Under the pieces are notes generated by a model. The model was not told where the DNA came from. It saw nothing but the letters and a program-made list of their open reading frames with translations, and made no database searches. Below, piece by piece: positions 18,109-27,116 of a stretch of DNA of 64,000 nucleotides. Each line of letters opens with the position of its first letter. Within the stretch, counting starts at the first letter, position 1. Source of the stretch: Methyloversatilis discipulorum (lineage in GTDB: Bacteria; Pseudomonadota; Gammaproteobacteria; Burkholderiales; Rhodocyclaceae); the NCBI RefSeq assembly GCF_000527135.1, contig NZ_AZUP01000001.1, forward strand, positions 4,117,535 through 4,181,534. Reading direction: 5' to 3'. The translations under genes were made by a program, and so were the position numbers.

Positions 18109-18125
18109 GGCACCGAAGTGGTGCA
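18109..18125 (+). promoter_or_regulatory. NtrC-binding-site candidate 1 upstream of glnA
   Basis: Reads GGCACCGAAGTGGTGCA, matching the NtrC enhancer consensus TGCACC-N5-GGTGCA at 11 of 12 arm positions. Its centre is about 140 bases before the start site predicted from the sigma-54 promoter below, the usual enhancer distance. Confidence 0.75.
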
Positions 18126-18160
18126 TCGTGTTTGTCGACATCCCTGTGTTGGTGCGTCGC

Positions 18161-18177
18161 TGCGCCTGTTTTGTGCA
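18161..18177 (+). promoter_or_regulatory. NtrC-binding-site candidate 2 upstream of glnA
   Basis: Reads TGCGCCTGTTTTGTGCA, matching TGCACC-N5-GGTGCA at 10 of 12 arm positions. Its centre is 52 bases, close to five helical turns, from candidate 1, so both sites would face the same side of the DNA, as needed for cooperative NtrC oligomerisation. Confidence 0.7.
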
Positions 18178-18231
18178 TGTCACCGGCCGCAAGCCCGCAT
18201 GTGGCACAATCACAAGGTTGAAATGATCGCG

Positions 18232-18248
18232 TGGCACGGGTTCTGCTT
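18232..18248 (+). promoter_or_regulatory. Sigma-54 (RpoN) promoter of glnA
   Basis: TGGCACGGGTTCTGCTT matches the -24/-12 consensus TGGCAC-N5-TTGC with one mismatch, and the GG and GC pairs are separated by exactly ten bases. The predicted start near 18257 gives a leader of about 144 bases to the glnA ATG. The two upstream NtrC candidates make this a coherent nitrogen-regulated promoter. Confidence 0.8.
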
Positions 18249-18400
18249 CAGGCCGCGCAGCAGGAAAAGTCGCAGCCGGGGCGTACCCTCCATCGGGTCG
18301 TTCGCCATGGCTGCGCCGGAGCTGTCGTCGGACACCGGCGACGGCTCGTCGTGACCCTTCAAGCCGACTGTTGCATATACATACCTCGTAGGAGAGATTC

Positions 18401-19813
18401 ATGACCACCGCGAAGCAGGTTCTCGACATCATCAAGGAAAAGGAAGTCAAGTTCGTCGACTTCCGTTTCACCGACACCCGTGGCAAGGAACAGCACGTCG
18501 GCGTGCCCATCAGCGCGTTCGGCGAAGACAAGTTCACCGAAGGTCACGCGTTTGATGGTTCGTCGATCGCCGGCTGGAAGGGCATCCAGGCTTCCGACAT
18601 GCTGCTGATGCCGGATCCGGAAACCGCCTTCATCGACCCGTTCTTCGACGAAACCACGCTGGTCATCAGCTGCGACGTGGTCGAACCGTCGGACGGCAAG
18701 GGCTACGACCGTGACCCGCGCTCGATCGCCAAGCGCGCCGAGGCCTACCTGAAGTCCTCCGGCCTGGGCGACACCGCCTACTTCGGTCCGGAACCCGAAT
18801 TCTTCATCTTCGACAGCGTCGAGTGGAACATCGACATGTCGGGCTGCCGCGTGCAGATCTTCTCGGAAGAGGCCGCCTGGTCGTCGGGCGAGAAGTTCGA
18901 GAGCGGCAACACCGGTCACCGTCCGGCAGTGAAGGGCGGCTACTTCCCGGTTCCGCCGGTCGATTCGCACAACGACATCCGTGCCGCCATGGTGCTGGCA
19001 CTGGAAGCCGTCGGCATCCCGGTCGAAGTGCATCACCACGAAGTGGCGACCGCCGGCCAGAACGAGATCGGCACCAAGTTCAACACCCTGGTTCGCCGCG
19101 CCGACTGGACGCAGACGCTGAAGTACATCGTGCACAACGTCGCCCACAGCTACGGCAAGACCGCGACCTTCATGCCCAAGCCCATCGTCGGTGACAACGG
19201 CTCCGGCATGCACGTTCACCAGTCGATCTGGAAGGACGGCAAGAACCTGTTCGCGGGCAACGGCTACGCCGGTCTGTCCGAGTTCGCGCTGTACTACATC
19301 GGCGGCATCATCAAGCACGCCAAGGCGCTGAACGCGATCACCAACCCGGGCACCAACTCGTACAAGCGTCTGGTTCCGCACTACGAAGCACCGGTCAAGC
19401 TGGCCTACTCGGCGCGCAACCGTTCGGCTTCGATCCGCATCCCGCACGTCGCTTCGGACAAGGCCCGTCGCATCGAAACCCGCTTCCCGGATCCGCTGGC
19501 CAACCCCTACCTGTGCTTCGCCGCACTGATGATGGCGGGTCTGGACGGCGTGCAGAACAAGATCCACCCGGGCGACCCGGCCGACAAGAACCTGTACGAC
19601 CTGCCGCCGGAAGAAGACAAGCTCATCCCGACCGTCTGCGCCAGCCTGGACGAAGCACTTGCCGCGCTGGAAGCCGACCATGCCTTCCTGACCAAGGGTG
19701 GCGTGTTCTCGGAAGACTTCATCGCTGCCTACATCGAACTGAAGATGGGCGAAGTCAACCGCACCCGCATGACGACCCACCCGGTCGAGTTCGAGATGTA
19801 CTACAGCCTCTGA
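18401..19813 (+). CDS. glnA: Glutamine synthetase type I
   Basis: A 470-residue dodecameric enzyme that makes glutamine from glutamate, ammonia and ATP. Family signatures are intact: [22 protein letters not shown], the ATP site [16 protein letters not shown], and the adenylylation tyrosine in NLYDLPPEE (about residue 398), so activity should be shut down by GlnE. A TAGGAGAG ribosome site lies before the ATG. Transcription is expected from the sigma-54/NtrC region upstream, and a strong terminator follows, so glnA is probably mostly monocistronic although ntrB-ntrC lie downstream. Confidence 0.97.
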   Translation: MTTAKQVLDIIKEKEVKFVDFRFTDTRGKEQHVGVPISAFGEDKFTEGHAFDGSSIAGWKGIQASDMLLMPDPETAFIDPFFDETTLVISCDVVEPSDGKGYDRDPRSIAKRAEAYLKSSGLGDTAYFGPEPEFFIFDSVEWNIDMSGCRVQIFSEEAAWSSGEKFESGNTGHRPAVKGGYFPVPPVDSHNDIRAAMVLALEAVGIPVEVHHHEVATAGQNEIGTKFNTLVRRADWTQTLKYIVHNVAHSYGKTATFMPKPIVGDNGSGMHVHQSIWKDGKNLFAGNGYAGLSEFALYYIGGIIKHAKALNAITNPGTNSYKRLVPHYEAPVKLAYSARNRSASIRIPHVASDKARRIETRFPDPLANPYLCFAALMMAGLDGVQNKIHPGDPADKNLYDLPPEEDKLIPTVCASLDEALAALEADHAFLTKGGVFSEDFIAAYIELKMGEVNRTRMTTHPVEFEMYYSL

Positions 19814-19894
19814 TCCGGTTTTCCGGAACGCGTGTCGGCGCCAGCCGCACGCGTGGCGTTGAAGGTCGGGACGGCATGTGCGTTCCGGCCCGAG

Positions 19895-19923
19895 AAAAAG
19901 GACGGCAACTTGCCGTCCTTTTT
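19895..19923 (+). terminator. Rho-independent terminator after glnA
   Basis: The stem AAAGGACGGCAA pairs with TTGCCGTCCTTT (practical loop AACTT) and runs into a T-rich tract (CCTTTTTC). The A-rich left side makes it usable on both strands. It lies 81 bases beyond the glnA stop. Confidence 0.9.
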
Positions 19924-19991
19924 CATTGTCACTGCGCGGGCGGGCGTCCTACACTCGCCCGGCAATGACCCGATCCGTTCTGGTGACCCAC

Positions 19992-20471
19992 ATGTTCCGA
20001 GGTTTCAACCGCATCCTGATTGCCACCGCGGCCGCGCTTGCAGCGTTGCCGGCATCGGCTGACGTCTACAAGTGCGTCGATGCCGATGGTCACGTCACCT
20101 ATACCAACGACAAGTCGCGTGCGCGCGGCTGCAAGCTGCTGTCCAGCGAAATGCCGGTCAGCTCGGTGCCCGGGCCGGCGGCGACTATGCCCAAGCCGGC
20201 CGCGCCGTCGGGCGGATTTCCGAGCGTCAGCGGCGACCAGCAGAAGGCGCGCGACGGCGAACGCCGGCGCATACTCGAAGCCGAGCTCGACACCGAAACG
20301 AAGAATCTCGAAGCGGCGCGCAAGGCGCTCACCGAGGGCGAAGCGGTGCGGCTGGGCGATGAGCGCAACTACCAGAAGTATCTCGATCGCATCCAGGGGC
20401 TCAAGGACAATGTCGCTCTGCACGAACGCAACGTCGACGCGCTGCGCAAGGAGATTTCCAAACTGCCCTGA
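19992..20471 (+). CDS. DUF4124 domain-containing exported protein
   Basis: A 159-residue protein. Signal peptide at about residues 1-23 (ILIATAAALAALPASA), then a short DUF4124 domain with the typical ADVYKCVDADGHVTYTND, a proline-rich linker, and a charged C-terminal coiled coil (about 85-158: EAELDTETKNLEAARKAL and following heptads). DUF4124 proteins are periplasmic and of unknown function. An ATG at 19965 would add nine residues in front of the signal; 19992 gives the better signal peptide. It lies between glnA and ntrB, as in several related betaproteobacteria. Confidence 0.87.
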   Translation: MFRGFNRILIATAAALAALPASADVYKCVDADGHVTYTNDKSRARGCKLLSSEMPVSSVPGPAATMPKPAAPSGGFPSVSGDQQKARDGERRRILEAELDTETKNLEAARKALTEGEAVRLGDERNYQKYLDRIQGLKDNVALHERNVDALRKEISKLP

Positions 20472-20500
20472 GCGTCCTGCGCGCTCCGGCGCATCGGCCC

Positions 20501-20515
20501 TGGCGCGCTTCTTGC
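20501..20515 (+). promoter_or_regulatory. Possible sigma-54 promoter before ntrB
   Basis: TGGCGCGCTTCTTGC has GG and GC ten bases apart and TTGC intact, with one mismatch in TGGCAC. The implied start near 20527 is only two bases from the ntrB ATG, giving a nearly leaderless transcript. The site could be chance in GC-rich DNA. Confidence 0.3.
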
Positions 20516-20528
20516 GTGAGCTGGCGCC

Positions 20529-21620
20529 ATGAGCCTGCCTTCGCCCCGTACCCCCACCCGCGTCTGGCCCGACCGCTTCAACGGGCTCGAACTTCTCGCC
20601 AGTGCGGTCGCGCTGCTCGACGCGGAACGCAACATCGTCTATCTGAATCCGGCCGCGGAAAACCTGTTCGCGGTCAGTTCGTCAAAGCTGGTCGGCAAGC
20701 ACTGCGAACGCCTGATCGGCCCCGATCACGGTCTGGACACCGCACTGGACAATGCGCTGGCCAAGGACTGGAGCTATACCGGCCACAACCTCACGGTTCA
20801 GCGTCTGCTCGGCGGTCCGCTGCAGCTTGACTGCACGGTGTCGCCGGTGCATGCCGATGCCGCTCGCATCCTGCTCGAGTTCCGTCCCATCGATCAGCAA
20901 CTGCGCGTTGCGCGCGAGGAACAGCTGCTGCAGCAGCAACAGGCCAACCGCGAACTGATCCGCAACCTCGCGCATGAAATCAAGAACCCGCTGGGCGGCA
21001 TCCGCGGTGCCGCACAGCTGCTTGAGGGTGAACTGGAACGGCCCGACCAGCGCGAATACACGCAGGTCATCATCAAGGAATCGGACCGCCTGCAGGATCT
21101 GATGAACCGGCTGCTGCACTCGCACCGCGCGATGCAGGTCAGTTCGGTCAGCGTGCACGAGGTGCTGGAGCGCGTGCGCCTGTTGATCGGCGCCGAATTC
21201 CCGAAGGTGGCGGTGCAGCGCGACTATGACACCAGCCTGCCCGATCTGGTGGCCGACCGCGAACAGCTGATCCAGGTGGTGCTCAACATCGCCCGCAACG
21301 CGGCGCAGGCGATGCACGGCGACGGCGTGATCCGGCTGCGCACGCGCGCCTACCGTCAGGCCACGCTGGTGAAGCGGCGGCACAAGCTGGCACTCGAATT
21401 GCAAGTGATCGACAACGGTCCCGGCATCCCGGAGGAACTGCTCGATCGCATCTTCTATCCGCTGGTGTCCGGCCGCGATGGCGGCACCGGCCTCGGGCTG
21501 ACGCTGGCGCAGAGCTTCGTGCACCAGCACCACGGCACCATCGAGGTGCAGAGCCGGCCCGGCCATACAGTTTTCACAATACTTCTGCCCTTCAAACAGG
21601 GCACGACGGAGAAACCATGA
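20529..21620 (+). CDS. ntrB: Nitrogen regulation sensor kinase/phosphatase NtrB
   Basis: A 363-residue soluble kinase that phosphorylates NtrC when nitrogen is short and dephosphorylates it when PII signals plenty. The N-terminal PAS-like domain (about 10-110) opens with LLASAVALLDAERNIVYLN. The phospho-acceptor histidine is in LAHEIKNPLGGIRGAAQLL (about residue 147). The ATP domain has NIARNAAQAM, DNGPGIPEE and GGTGLGLTLAQ. There is no membrane helix, as expected for NtrB. The stop overlaps the ntrC start (ATGA). Confidence 0.96.
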   Translation: MSLPSPRTPTRVWPDRFNGLELLASAVALLDAERNIVYLNPAAENLFAVSSSKLVGKHCERLIGPDHGLDTALDNALAKDWSYTGHNLTVQRLLGGPLQLDCTVSPVHADAARILLEFRPIDQQLRVAREEQLLQQQQANRELIRNLAHEIKNPLGGIRGAAQLLEGELERPDQREYTQVIIKESDRLQDLMNRLLHSHRAMQVSSVSVHEVLERVRLLIGAEFPKVAVQRDYDTSLPDLVADREQLIQVVLNIARNAAQAMHGDGVIRLRTRAYRQATLVKRRHKLALELQVIDNGPGIPEELLDRIFYPLVSGRDGGTGLGLTLAQSFVHQHHGTIEVQSRPGHTVFTILLPFKQGTTEKP

Positions 21621-23032
21621 ATCCGGTCTGGATCGTCGACGACGACCGCTCGATACGATGGGTGCTGGAAAAGGCCCTCGCACGCGAGTCCATCCCCTTT
21701 GAAGCGTATTCGACCGCGCAGGAGGCGCTCGACGCGCTCGACGCCGGCGGCCAGCCGCAGGTGCTGGTGTCCGACATCCGCATGCCGGGCGAGTCCGGCC
21801 TGTCGCTGCTGGAGAAAGTGAAGGCGCGCCACCCCAGCCTGCCGGTCATCATCATGACCGCGTATTCGGATCTCGACAGCGCGGTCGCCGCCTTCCAGGG
21901 CGGCGCCTTCGAATACCTGCCCAAACCGTTCGACGTCGACCACGCGATCGAACTCGTGCGGCGAGCAATCGAAGAAAGCATGCACCAGGGTGGGGCGCCG
22001 GCGGAAGCCGACATGGCGCCAGAAATCCTCGGCAAGGCGGCGTCGATGCAGGACGTGTTCCGCGCCATCGGCCGGCTCGCCCAAAGTCACGCCACCGTGC
22101 TGATCAACGGCGAGTCCGGCACTGGCAAGGAACTGGTGGCGCGCGCGCTGCACCGGCACAGCCCGCGCCGCGAAGCGCCCTTCATCGCGATCAACACCGC
22201 CGCCATCCCGCGCGACCTGCTCGAATCGGAACTGTTTGGCCACGAGCGCGGCGCCTTCACCGGCGCCACCGCGACGCGGCGCGGCCGCTTCGAGCAGGCC
22301 GACGGCGGCACGCTCTTCCTCGACGAAATCGGCGACATGCCGCCGGAGCTGCAGACCCGCCTGCTGCGCGTGCTGTCCGACGGCCACTTCTACCGCGTCG
22401 GCGGCCATTCGCCGATCAAGTCGAATGTGCGCGTCATCGCCGCCACCCACCAGAACCTCGAAGACCGGGTGAAGCAGGGCCTGTTCCGCGAAGATCTGTT
22501 CCACCGGCTGAACGTGATCCGGCTGCGCATTCCGCCGCTGCGCGAGCGGCGCGAGGACATCGTGCTGCTGGCCCAGCACTTCATGACGAAGAGCGCGCAG
22601 GAACTGGGCGTCGATGCCAAGCGCCTGTCCGAGCCGGCGATGCGTTACCTGCAGGGGCTGGATTTCCCGGGCAATGTGCGCCAGCTGGAAAACCTGTGCC
22701 ACTGGCTCACCGTGATGGCGCCCGGCCAGACCGTGGACGTGAAGGATCTGCCGGCCGAACTGCGCGCCCAGCCGGCGCGCGAAGTGACCGGCGACTGGGT
22801 CGCTTCGCTCGCCGCCGAGGTCGACCGCCTGATCGCGCTGAAGCAGCCGGCGCTGTTCGACCATCTGGTGCAGGAGTTCGAACGCACGCTGATCCGCCGC
22901 GCGCTGGCCAGCACCGGCGGTCGCCGCATCGAGTCGGCGCAGCTGTTGGGCATCGGTCGCAACACCATCACGCGCAAGATCCAGGAGCTGAACATCGAAG
23001 GCGGACGAGACGCCGACGGCGACAGCGAGTGA
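21617..23032 (+). CDS. ntrC: Nitrogen regulation response regulator NtrC
   Basis: A 471-residue sigma-54 activator. Receiver domain (1-120) with the phospho-acceptor aspartate in VLVSDIRMPGESG. AAA+ domain (about 140-370) with Walker A GESGTGKE, the sigma-54-contacting GAFTGA loop in full, and Walker B TLFLDEIGD. A Fis-type helix-turn-helix closes the protein (RIESAQLLGIGRNTITRKIQEL). All motifs needed for activation are intact, so it should drive glnA from the sites at 18109-18177. It is translationally coupled to ntrB. Confidence 0.97.
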   Translation: MNPVWIVDDDRSIRWVLEKALARESIPFEAYSTAQEALDALDAGGQPQVLVSDIRMPGESGLSLLEKVKARHPSLPVIIMTAYSDLDSAVAAFQGGAFEYLPKPFDVDHAIELVRRAIEESMHQGGAPAEADMAPEILGKAASMQDVFRAIGRLAQSHATVLINGESGTGKELVARALHRHSPRREAPFIAINTAAIPRDLLESELFGHERGAFTGATATRRGRFEQADGGTLFLDEIGDMPPELQTRLLRVLSDGHFYRVGGHSPIKSNVRVIAATHQNLEDRVKQGLFREDLFHRLNVIRLRIPPLRERREDIVLLAQHFMTKSAQELGVDAKRLSEPAMRYLQGLDFPGNVRQLENLCHWLTVMAPGQTVDVKDLPAELRAQPAREVTGDWVASLAAEVDRLIALKQPALFDHLVQEFERTLIRRALASTGGRRIESAQLLGIGRNTITRKIQELNIEGGRDADGDSE

Positions 23033-23078
23033 GTGCGCAGCCGGGCGTCGGCCCGGCGGCGCGGCTACAATCCGCCGC

Positions 23079-23882
23079 ATGACTGCCGACGACGCCTCCA
23101 CTCTCGCCGAAGCACTGCGCGACCGCGCACCCTCCGTACCCGCCGACTGGCGCGTCGACGTCTGTGCGCGCACCGGAAGCACCAACAGCGACCTGCTGGA
23201 GCGCCGCGACGGCGCGCCCTGCGCACTGTTCGCACTGGCGCAGACCGGTGGCCGCGGTCGCCGCGGCCGCAGCTGGACGGCGCAGCCCGGCGACAGCCTC
23301 ACCTTCTCACTGCGCGTGCGCTTCGACGGTCGTGCCGACCGGCTGTCCGGTCTCAGCCTGGCGGTCGGCGTCGCGCTGGTCGAGGCGCTGATGGCGCAGG
23401 GATTCGATGGGCTGTCACTTAAATGGCCGAACGACCTGATGCGCGCCACCGGGCAGGGCGCCGGCAAGCTGGGCGGCGTGCTGATCGAACTGGCGTCGGC
23501 GGCAACACACACCGACGCCGTGATCGGCGTCGGAATCAATCTGGCGCCGCCGCCGTCCGGCCACTATGCGCTGCCACCGGCCGCCCTGTTCGACGGCACA
23601 CCGCCGCAGCAGGACTGGCTGCGCATTGCCGCCGCCGCACTCGACGCGCTGGCCGCAGCGCTGCCGGTATTCGCCGCGCAGGGTTTCTCGGCCTTCGTCG
23701 AACGCTGGAACCGACTCAATCTGCATGCCGGATGCGCGGTCGAGGTCGAAGGTGAAATGCGTGCGCTGGGCGGCCTGTGCGTCGGTGCCGACGCCGACGG
23801 CGCGCTGCTGCTCGACTGCGGCGACCGCATTGAGCGCGTGCTGGCGGGCGACGTGTCGCTGCGCGCGCCGGTCCGGAACTGA
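23079..23882 (+). CDS. birA: Biotin--[acetyl-CoA-carboxylase] ligase
   Basis: A 267-residue ligase that activates biotin with ATP and attaches it to the biotin carboxyl carrier protein. Active-site motifs are ARTGSTNSDLL, the biotinyl-AMP loop GGRGRRGRSW, LKWPNDLM, and KLGGVLIEL. There is no N-terminal helix-turn-helix, so this is a monofunctional enzyme rather than the repressor form. It is immediately followed (4 bases) by coaX, the common betaproteobacterial arrangement. It begins 46 bases after ntrC and may be read through from it. Confidence 0.94.
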   Translation: MTADDASTLAEALRDRAPSVPADWRVDVCARTGSTNSDLLERRDGAPCALFALAQTGGRGRRGRSWTAQPGDSLTFSLRVRFDGRADRLSGLSLAVGVALVEALMAQGFDGLSLKWPNDLMRATGQGAGKLGGVLIELASAATHTDAVIGVGINLAPPPSGHYALPPAALFDGTPPQQDWLRIAAAALDALAAALPVFAAQGFSAFVERWNRLNLHAGCAVEVEGEMRALGGLCVGADADGALLLDCGDRIERVLAGDVSLRAPVRN

Positions 23883-23886
23883 GTCC

Positions 23887-24600
23887 ATGGTGCTGCTGAT
23901 CGATGCGGGCAACAGCCGGATCAAATGGGCCTGGCTGCAGGGCAACACCCCGGGTACTGAATCGGGCATCGACGTCGCCGACATCGACGGCGCGCCGCTC
24001 GCCTCAGCCTGGCGCAACGCGACGGCCGCGGTCTATACCTGCGTTGCCGGTGACGCGGTCGATGCCGCACTGCGCGCCGCGCTGCCGCCCGGTTGTCTGG
24101 CGCATCGCGTGCAGTCACAGGCGACGGCCTGCGGCATTACCAATATGTATGCGACGCCGTCGCGTCTCGGCGCCGACCGCTGGGCGGCACTGATCGGGGC
24201 GCGCACGCTGGCGGCCGGCCCGCTGGTGGTGGCGACCGCGGGTACCGCCACCACAGTCGACGTGCTCGACGCCGACGACCGCTTTCTCGGCGGGTACATC
24301 CTGCCTGGCCTGCACCTGATGCTCGAATCGCTGGCGCGCAACACGGCCGGTCTGCCGCACGCCCAGGGTGCGCCGGTCGAATGGCCGCGCAATACCGACG
24401 ATGCCATCCACAACGGCTGCGCCGGCGCGCAGGCGGCGTTGATCGAGCGCGTGCAGGCGCGGCTTGGCGCCGATGCCACCATCCTGCTGTCGGGTGGCGG
24501 CGCCGACGCGCTGTCGCCCTATCTGGTCTGTGCGCACCGCCGCGTCGACAATCTGGTGCTGCGCGGGCTGGCCCGCGTCGCGGCGGATGTGATGAAATGA
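23887..24600 (+). CDS. coaX: Type III pantothenate kinase
   Basis: A 237-residue kinase catalysing the first step of CoA synthesis, of the acetate-and-sugar-kinase fold that is not inhibited by CoA. Motifs: LLIDAGNSRIKWAW (phosphate 1), SRLGADRWAALIGAR and VVATAGTATTVDVL (phosphate 2), and GGYILPGLHLMLESL. ATG 23887 is used; the open frame continues upstream inside birA and is non-coding there. The enzyme step for this pathway at the other end, coaE, is also in this cluster. Confidence 0.95.
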   Translation: MVLLIDAGNSRIKWAWLQGNTPGTESGIDVADIDGAPLASAWRNATAAVYTCVAGDAVDAALRAALPPGCLAHRVQSQATACGITNMYATPSRLGADRWAALIGARTLAAGPLVVATAGTATTVDVLDADDRFLGGYILPGLHLMLESLARNTAGLPHAQGAPVEWPRNTDDAIHNGCAGAQAALIERVQARLGADATILLSGGGADALSPYLVCAHRRVDNLVLRGLARVAADVMK

Positions 24601-24643
24601 CGGATCACTGCCTCATGCTGCGCCCGTCAGTGCACTGATACCG

Positions 24644-25333
24644 ATGCGTCTCGCCTTTCTCCTGCTGCTGTTGATCAATATCGCGCTGTGGCCCTTTGCG
24701 TCCGGCATGCTGTCGCTGGGCAATGACGGCGCCGAGCCCTTGCGCCTGACCAGCCAGATCGATCCCGAGCGCATCCGCATCGTGCCGGTCGACGGTGGCG
24801 CAGCGGCGCCGGTGGCGGCCAGTGCGCCGGTCGTCGCCAGCGAGCCGGCGGCGACGGACGTCGAAGCGGCGCCGGCCGGTGTCTGTCGCGTGCTGGCCGG
24901 ATTCACCCGCGAACAGGCCGACCCATTCATCGCGCGGGTGCGCGAGGCCTATCCGACTGTACAACTCGCCGAGAGCGAGCAGCCGGGCAGCCCGTCGTGG
25001 TGGGTGCATATCCCTGATCTCGCGACACGCCAGCTGGCCGATCGCAAGCAAGCCGAACTGCGCGCGCTGGGCGTGCGCGAGATGGCGCTGATGCCGGACG
25101 CCGACGGTCAGAAGTTCGCCATTTCGCTCGGTCTGTTCAAGACCGAAACGGCGGCGAAGGAGCTGATGTCCAGCCTGAACGGGCTGGGGGTGCGCAGCGC
25201 GCGCATCGCGATGCGCGAGGGCAAGGCCGGACGCCTGCGCCTCGAGCTGCGCGGCGGCGACGCCGAACTGACGGCATTGCTGGCGGAGCCGCTGGCGACC
25301 GTTGACGGCGTCGAGGCGGCGGACTGCCCATGA
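24644..25333 (+). CDS. SPOR-domain membrane protein
   Basis: A 229-residue protein with one N-terminal membrane helix ([17 protein letters not shown]), a low-complexity Ala/Pro/Val linker (about 48-80), and a C-terminal SPOR-like domain (about 83-210) that includes [16 protein letters not shown] and [22 protein letters not shown] domains bind denuded peptidoglycan at the division septum. Its place after coaX and overlapping coaE is a recurring betaproteobacterial arrangement. The exact role is unknown. Confidence 0.86.
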   Translation: MRLAFLLLLLINIALWPFASGMLSLGNDGAEPLRLTSQIDPERIRIVPVDGGAAAPVAASAPVVASEPAATDVEAAPAGVCRVLAGFTREQADPFIARVREAYPTVQLAESEQPGSPSWWVHIPDLATRQLADRKQAELRALGVREMALMPDADGQKFAISLGLFKTETAAKELMSSLNGLGVRSARIAMREGKAGRLRLELRGGDAELTALLAEPLATVDGVEAADCP

Positions 25334-25953
25334 CTTTCGTGGTCGGTCTGACCGGTGGCATCGGCAGCGGCAAGTCGACGGTGGCCGATCTGTTCGTCGC
25401 GCACGGAGCCGCGCTGGTCGATACCGATGCCATCGCGCATGCGCTGACCGCACCGGGCGGTGCGGCGATCGGGCCGCTGCGCGCGGCCTTCGGCGACGAC
25501 TTCATCGCTGCCGACGGCGCGCTCGACCGCGCCCGCATGCGTGCCCACGTATTCGCCGATCCCTCTGCCCGCAGCCGGCTCGAAGCGCTGCTGCATCCGC
25601 TGATCCGCGCCGAATCCCGCCGCCGGGTCGAGGCCAGCGACGCACCTTATGTCGTGCTGGCGGTACCGCTGCTGGTCGAGGCCGGCAACTGGCGCGAACG
25701 CTGCGACCGCGTACTGGTCGTCGATTGCCCGGTCGAGCAGCAGCGCGCGCGCGCGATGGCGCGCAGCGGCCTGACGGCCGGGGAGGTGGATCGCATCATC
25801 GCCGCCCAGGCGACGCGGGCGCAGCGGCTGGCCGCGGCCGACGACGTGATCGACAACAGCGGTCCGGCAGCAACGCTGCCGGCCCGGGTCGACGCGCTGC
25901 ATCGCCGCTATCTGGCACTGGCTGCAGCAGAAAAGCCCGCCGGAGCGTTGTGA
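25330..25953 (+). CDS. coaE: Dephospho-CoA kinase
   Basis: A 207-residue P-loop kinase for the last step of CoA synthesis. Walker A is [12 protein letters not shown]; the substrate lid contains [14 protein letters not shown]; and [20 protein letters not shown] is the conserved core. Its ATG overlaps the SPOR gene stop (ATGA). It is followed by zapD and yacG, the standard coaE-zapD-yacG cluster of proteobacteria. Confidence 0.96.
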   Translation: MTFVVGLTGGIGSGKSTVADLFVAHGAALVDTDAIAHALTAPGGAAIGPLRAAFGDDFIAADGALDRARMRAHVFADPSARSRLEALLHPLIRAESRRRVEASDAPYVVLAVPLLVEAGNWRERCDRVLVVDCPVEQQRARAMARSGLTAGEVDRIIAAQATRAQRLAAADDVIDNSGPAATLPARVDALHRRYLALAAAEKPAGAL

Positions 25954-26014
25954 CTGTGCGGCTTTTCGGTCAGAATCATCAGAATTTGCTTGAACTTGTG
26001 CCGGACAAGCCCCT

Positions 26015-26770
26015 GTGATCACTTACGAATATCCTCTGAACGAGCGCATACGCACGCTGTTGCGCCTGGAGGATCTGTTCGAGCGCACGCAGCACTTCAT
26101 GCGCAGCGACGGGGCGCACGAACACCATGTCGCACTGGTGAGCCTGTTTGAAATTCTCGAAGTCGCGTCACGGGCCGATCTCAAGGTCGATCTGGTGCAG
26201 GAGCTCGAACGCCAGCGCCAGACGCTGATGTCCTTCCGCAACAACCCCGACATTTCCGAAGAGGCGCTGTCCGGCGCGCTGTACGAGATCGAGCAGGCCA
26301 GCGCGGCGCTGCTCGCGATGGCGGGCAAGATCGGCCAGTACCTGCGCGAGAACGAGTGGCTGATGAGCATCAAGAGCCGCGCCGCGATTCCGGGCGGGTT
26401 GTGCGAATTCGATCTGCCTTCATATCACTACTGGCGACACCGCGAGGCGTCGGCGCGCCAGGCCGACCTGGCCGGCTGGCTGAACCCGATGCTGCCCATC
26501 CGTGACGGTCTCACCATCGTGCTGCGCCTGCTGCGTGCCAGTGGCCGGCCGGAACGACAGATCGCCGGCAACGGCGCCTTCCAGATGATGATGGGCGGCA
26601 AGTCGGCGCAGATGCTGCGCCTGCGCGTGCCGCTGAACGAGCCCTTCACACCCGAGATCAGCGCCAACAAGTACGCGCTGAACATCCGCTTCATCGCGCA
26701 CGGCGGCCACGCCCGCCCGCGCGTCACCGACACCGACGTCGGCTTCGAACTGACCTTCTGCAATCTGTGA
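26015..26770 (+). CDS. zapD: Cell division protein ZapD
   Basis: A 251-residue FtsZ-binding protein that bundles FtsZ filaments at the division ring. Family marks include the start [33 protein letters not shown], the region [20 protein letters not shown], and a C-terminal strand ending ELTFCNL. The start is GTG 26015, which matches the family N-terminus exactly. Its stop overlaps the yacG start. Confidence 0.95.
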   Translation: MITYEYPLNERIRTLLRLEDLFERTQHFMRSDGAHEHHVALVSLFEILEVASRADLKVDLVQELERQRQTLMSFRNNPDISEEALSGALYEIEQASAALLAMAGKIGQYLRENEWLMSIKSRAAIPGGLCEFDLPSYHYWRHREASARQADLAGWLNPMLPIRDGLTIVLRLLRASGRPERQIAGNGAFQMMMGGKSAQMLRLRVPLNEPFTPEISANKYALNIRFIAHGGHARPRVTDTDVGFELTFCNL

Positions 26771-26970
26771 GCACGTCCGCAACACCCCCCGCCGGCCGCA
26801 TGGTGGTCTGCCCGCGCTGTGGCGAACCCGCGCTGTACGCGCCGTCGAACCCGGCGCGGCCCTTCTGCAGCATGCGCTGCAAGCAGATCGACCTCGGTGC
26901 CTGGGCGAACGAGGAATACCGCGTCCCCGACACCACGCCTGAACTGCCACCGGACGACGGCACGGCCTGA
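26767..26970 (+). CDS. yacG: DNA gyrase inhibitor YacG (zinc protein)
   Basis: A 67-residue zinc-ribbon protein. The four zinc ligands are in VVCPRCGEP and [12 protein letters not shown], the latter being the family signature, followed by [11 protein letters not shown]. coli YacG binds GyrB and blocks DNA binding. GTG 26767 overlaps the zapD stop (GTGA). Confidence 0.94.
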   Translation: MSTSATPPAGRMVVCPRCGEPALYAPSNPARPFCSMRCKQIDLGAWANEEYRVPDTTPELPPDDGTA

Positions 26971-27000
26971 AAGGCCGCGTCCGCCGCCGCAGCAAGGTTC

Positions 27001-27089
27001 TCGTGGGAGCGAGCTTGCTCGCGATTGCGCCCTGAATCGAAGCAGGTAATCTGCAGAAGCCGCATCGCGACCAGAGGTCGCTCCCACGA
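27001..27089 (+). repeat. REPIN-like inverted pair of REP palindromes (subfamily GAGC)
   Basis: TCGTGGGAGCGAGCTTGCTC (continuing GCGAT) at 27001-27025 faces its diverged inverse ATCGCGACCAGAGGTCGCTC (continuing CCACGA) at 27064-27089, 38 bases apart. Each unit is a GTGGGAG head plus a small palindrome, the classical REP layout. It lies between the converging ends of yacG and the TonB gene. A close relative sits at 59153-59243. Confidence 0.88.
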
Positions 27090-27116
27090 AAGCTCGCGGG
27101 ACCTCGACTCAGTGAT

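Noticed and set aside
18151..18157. TTGGTGC as a third NtrC site
   Set aside because: Only one half-site; no matching opposite arm at the right spacing.
18202..18217. A second TGGCAC before glnA as another sigma-54 promoter
   Set aside because: There is no GC pair at the required ten-base distance after its GG.
18359..19780. Long open frame antisense to glnA (about 470 codons)
   Set aside because: A shadow of the strongly biased GC-rich codon use of glnA; no family features, and glnA is certain.
20682..23539. Long minus-strand frames across ntrB-ntrC
   Set aside because: Both ntrB and ntrC are intact on the plus strand; the minus frames have shadow composition only.
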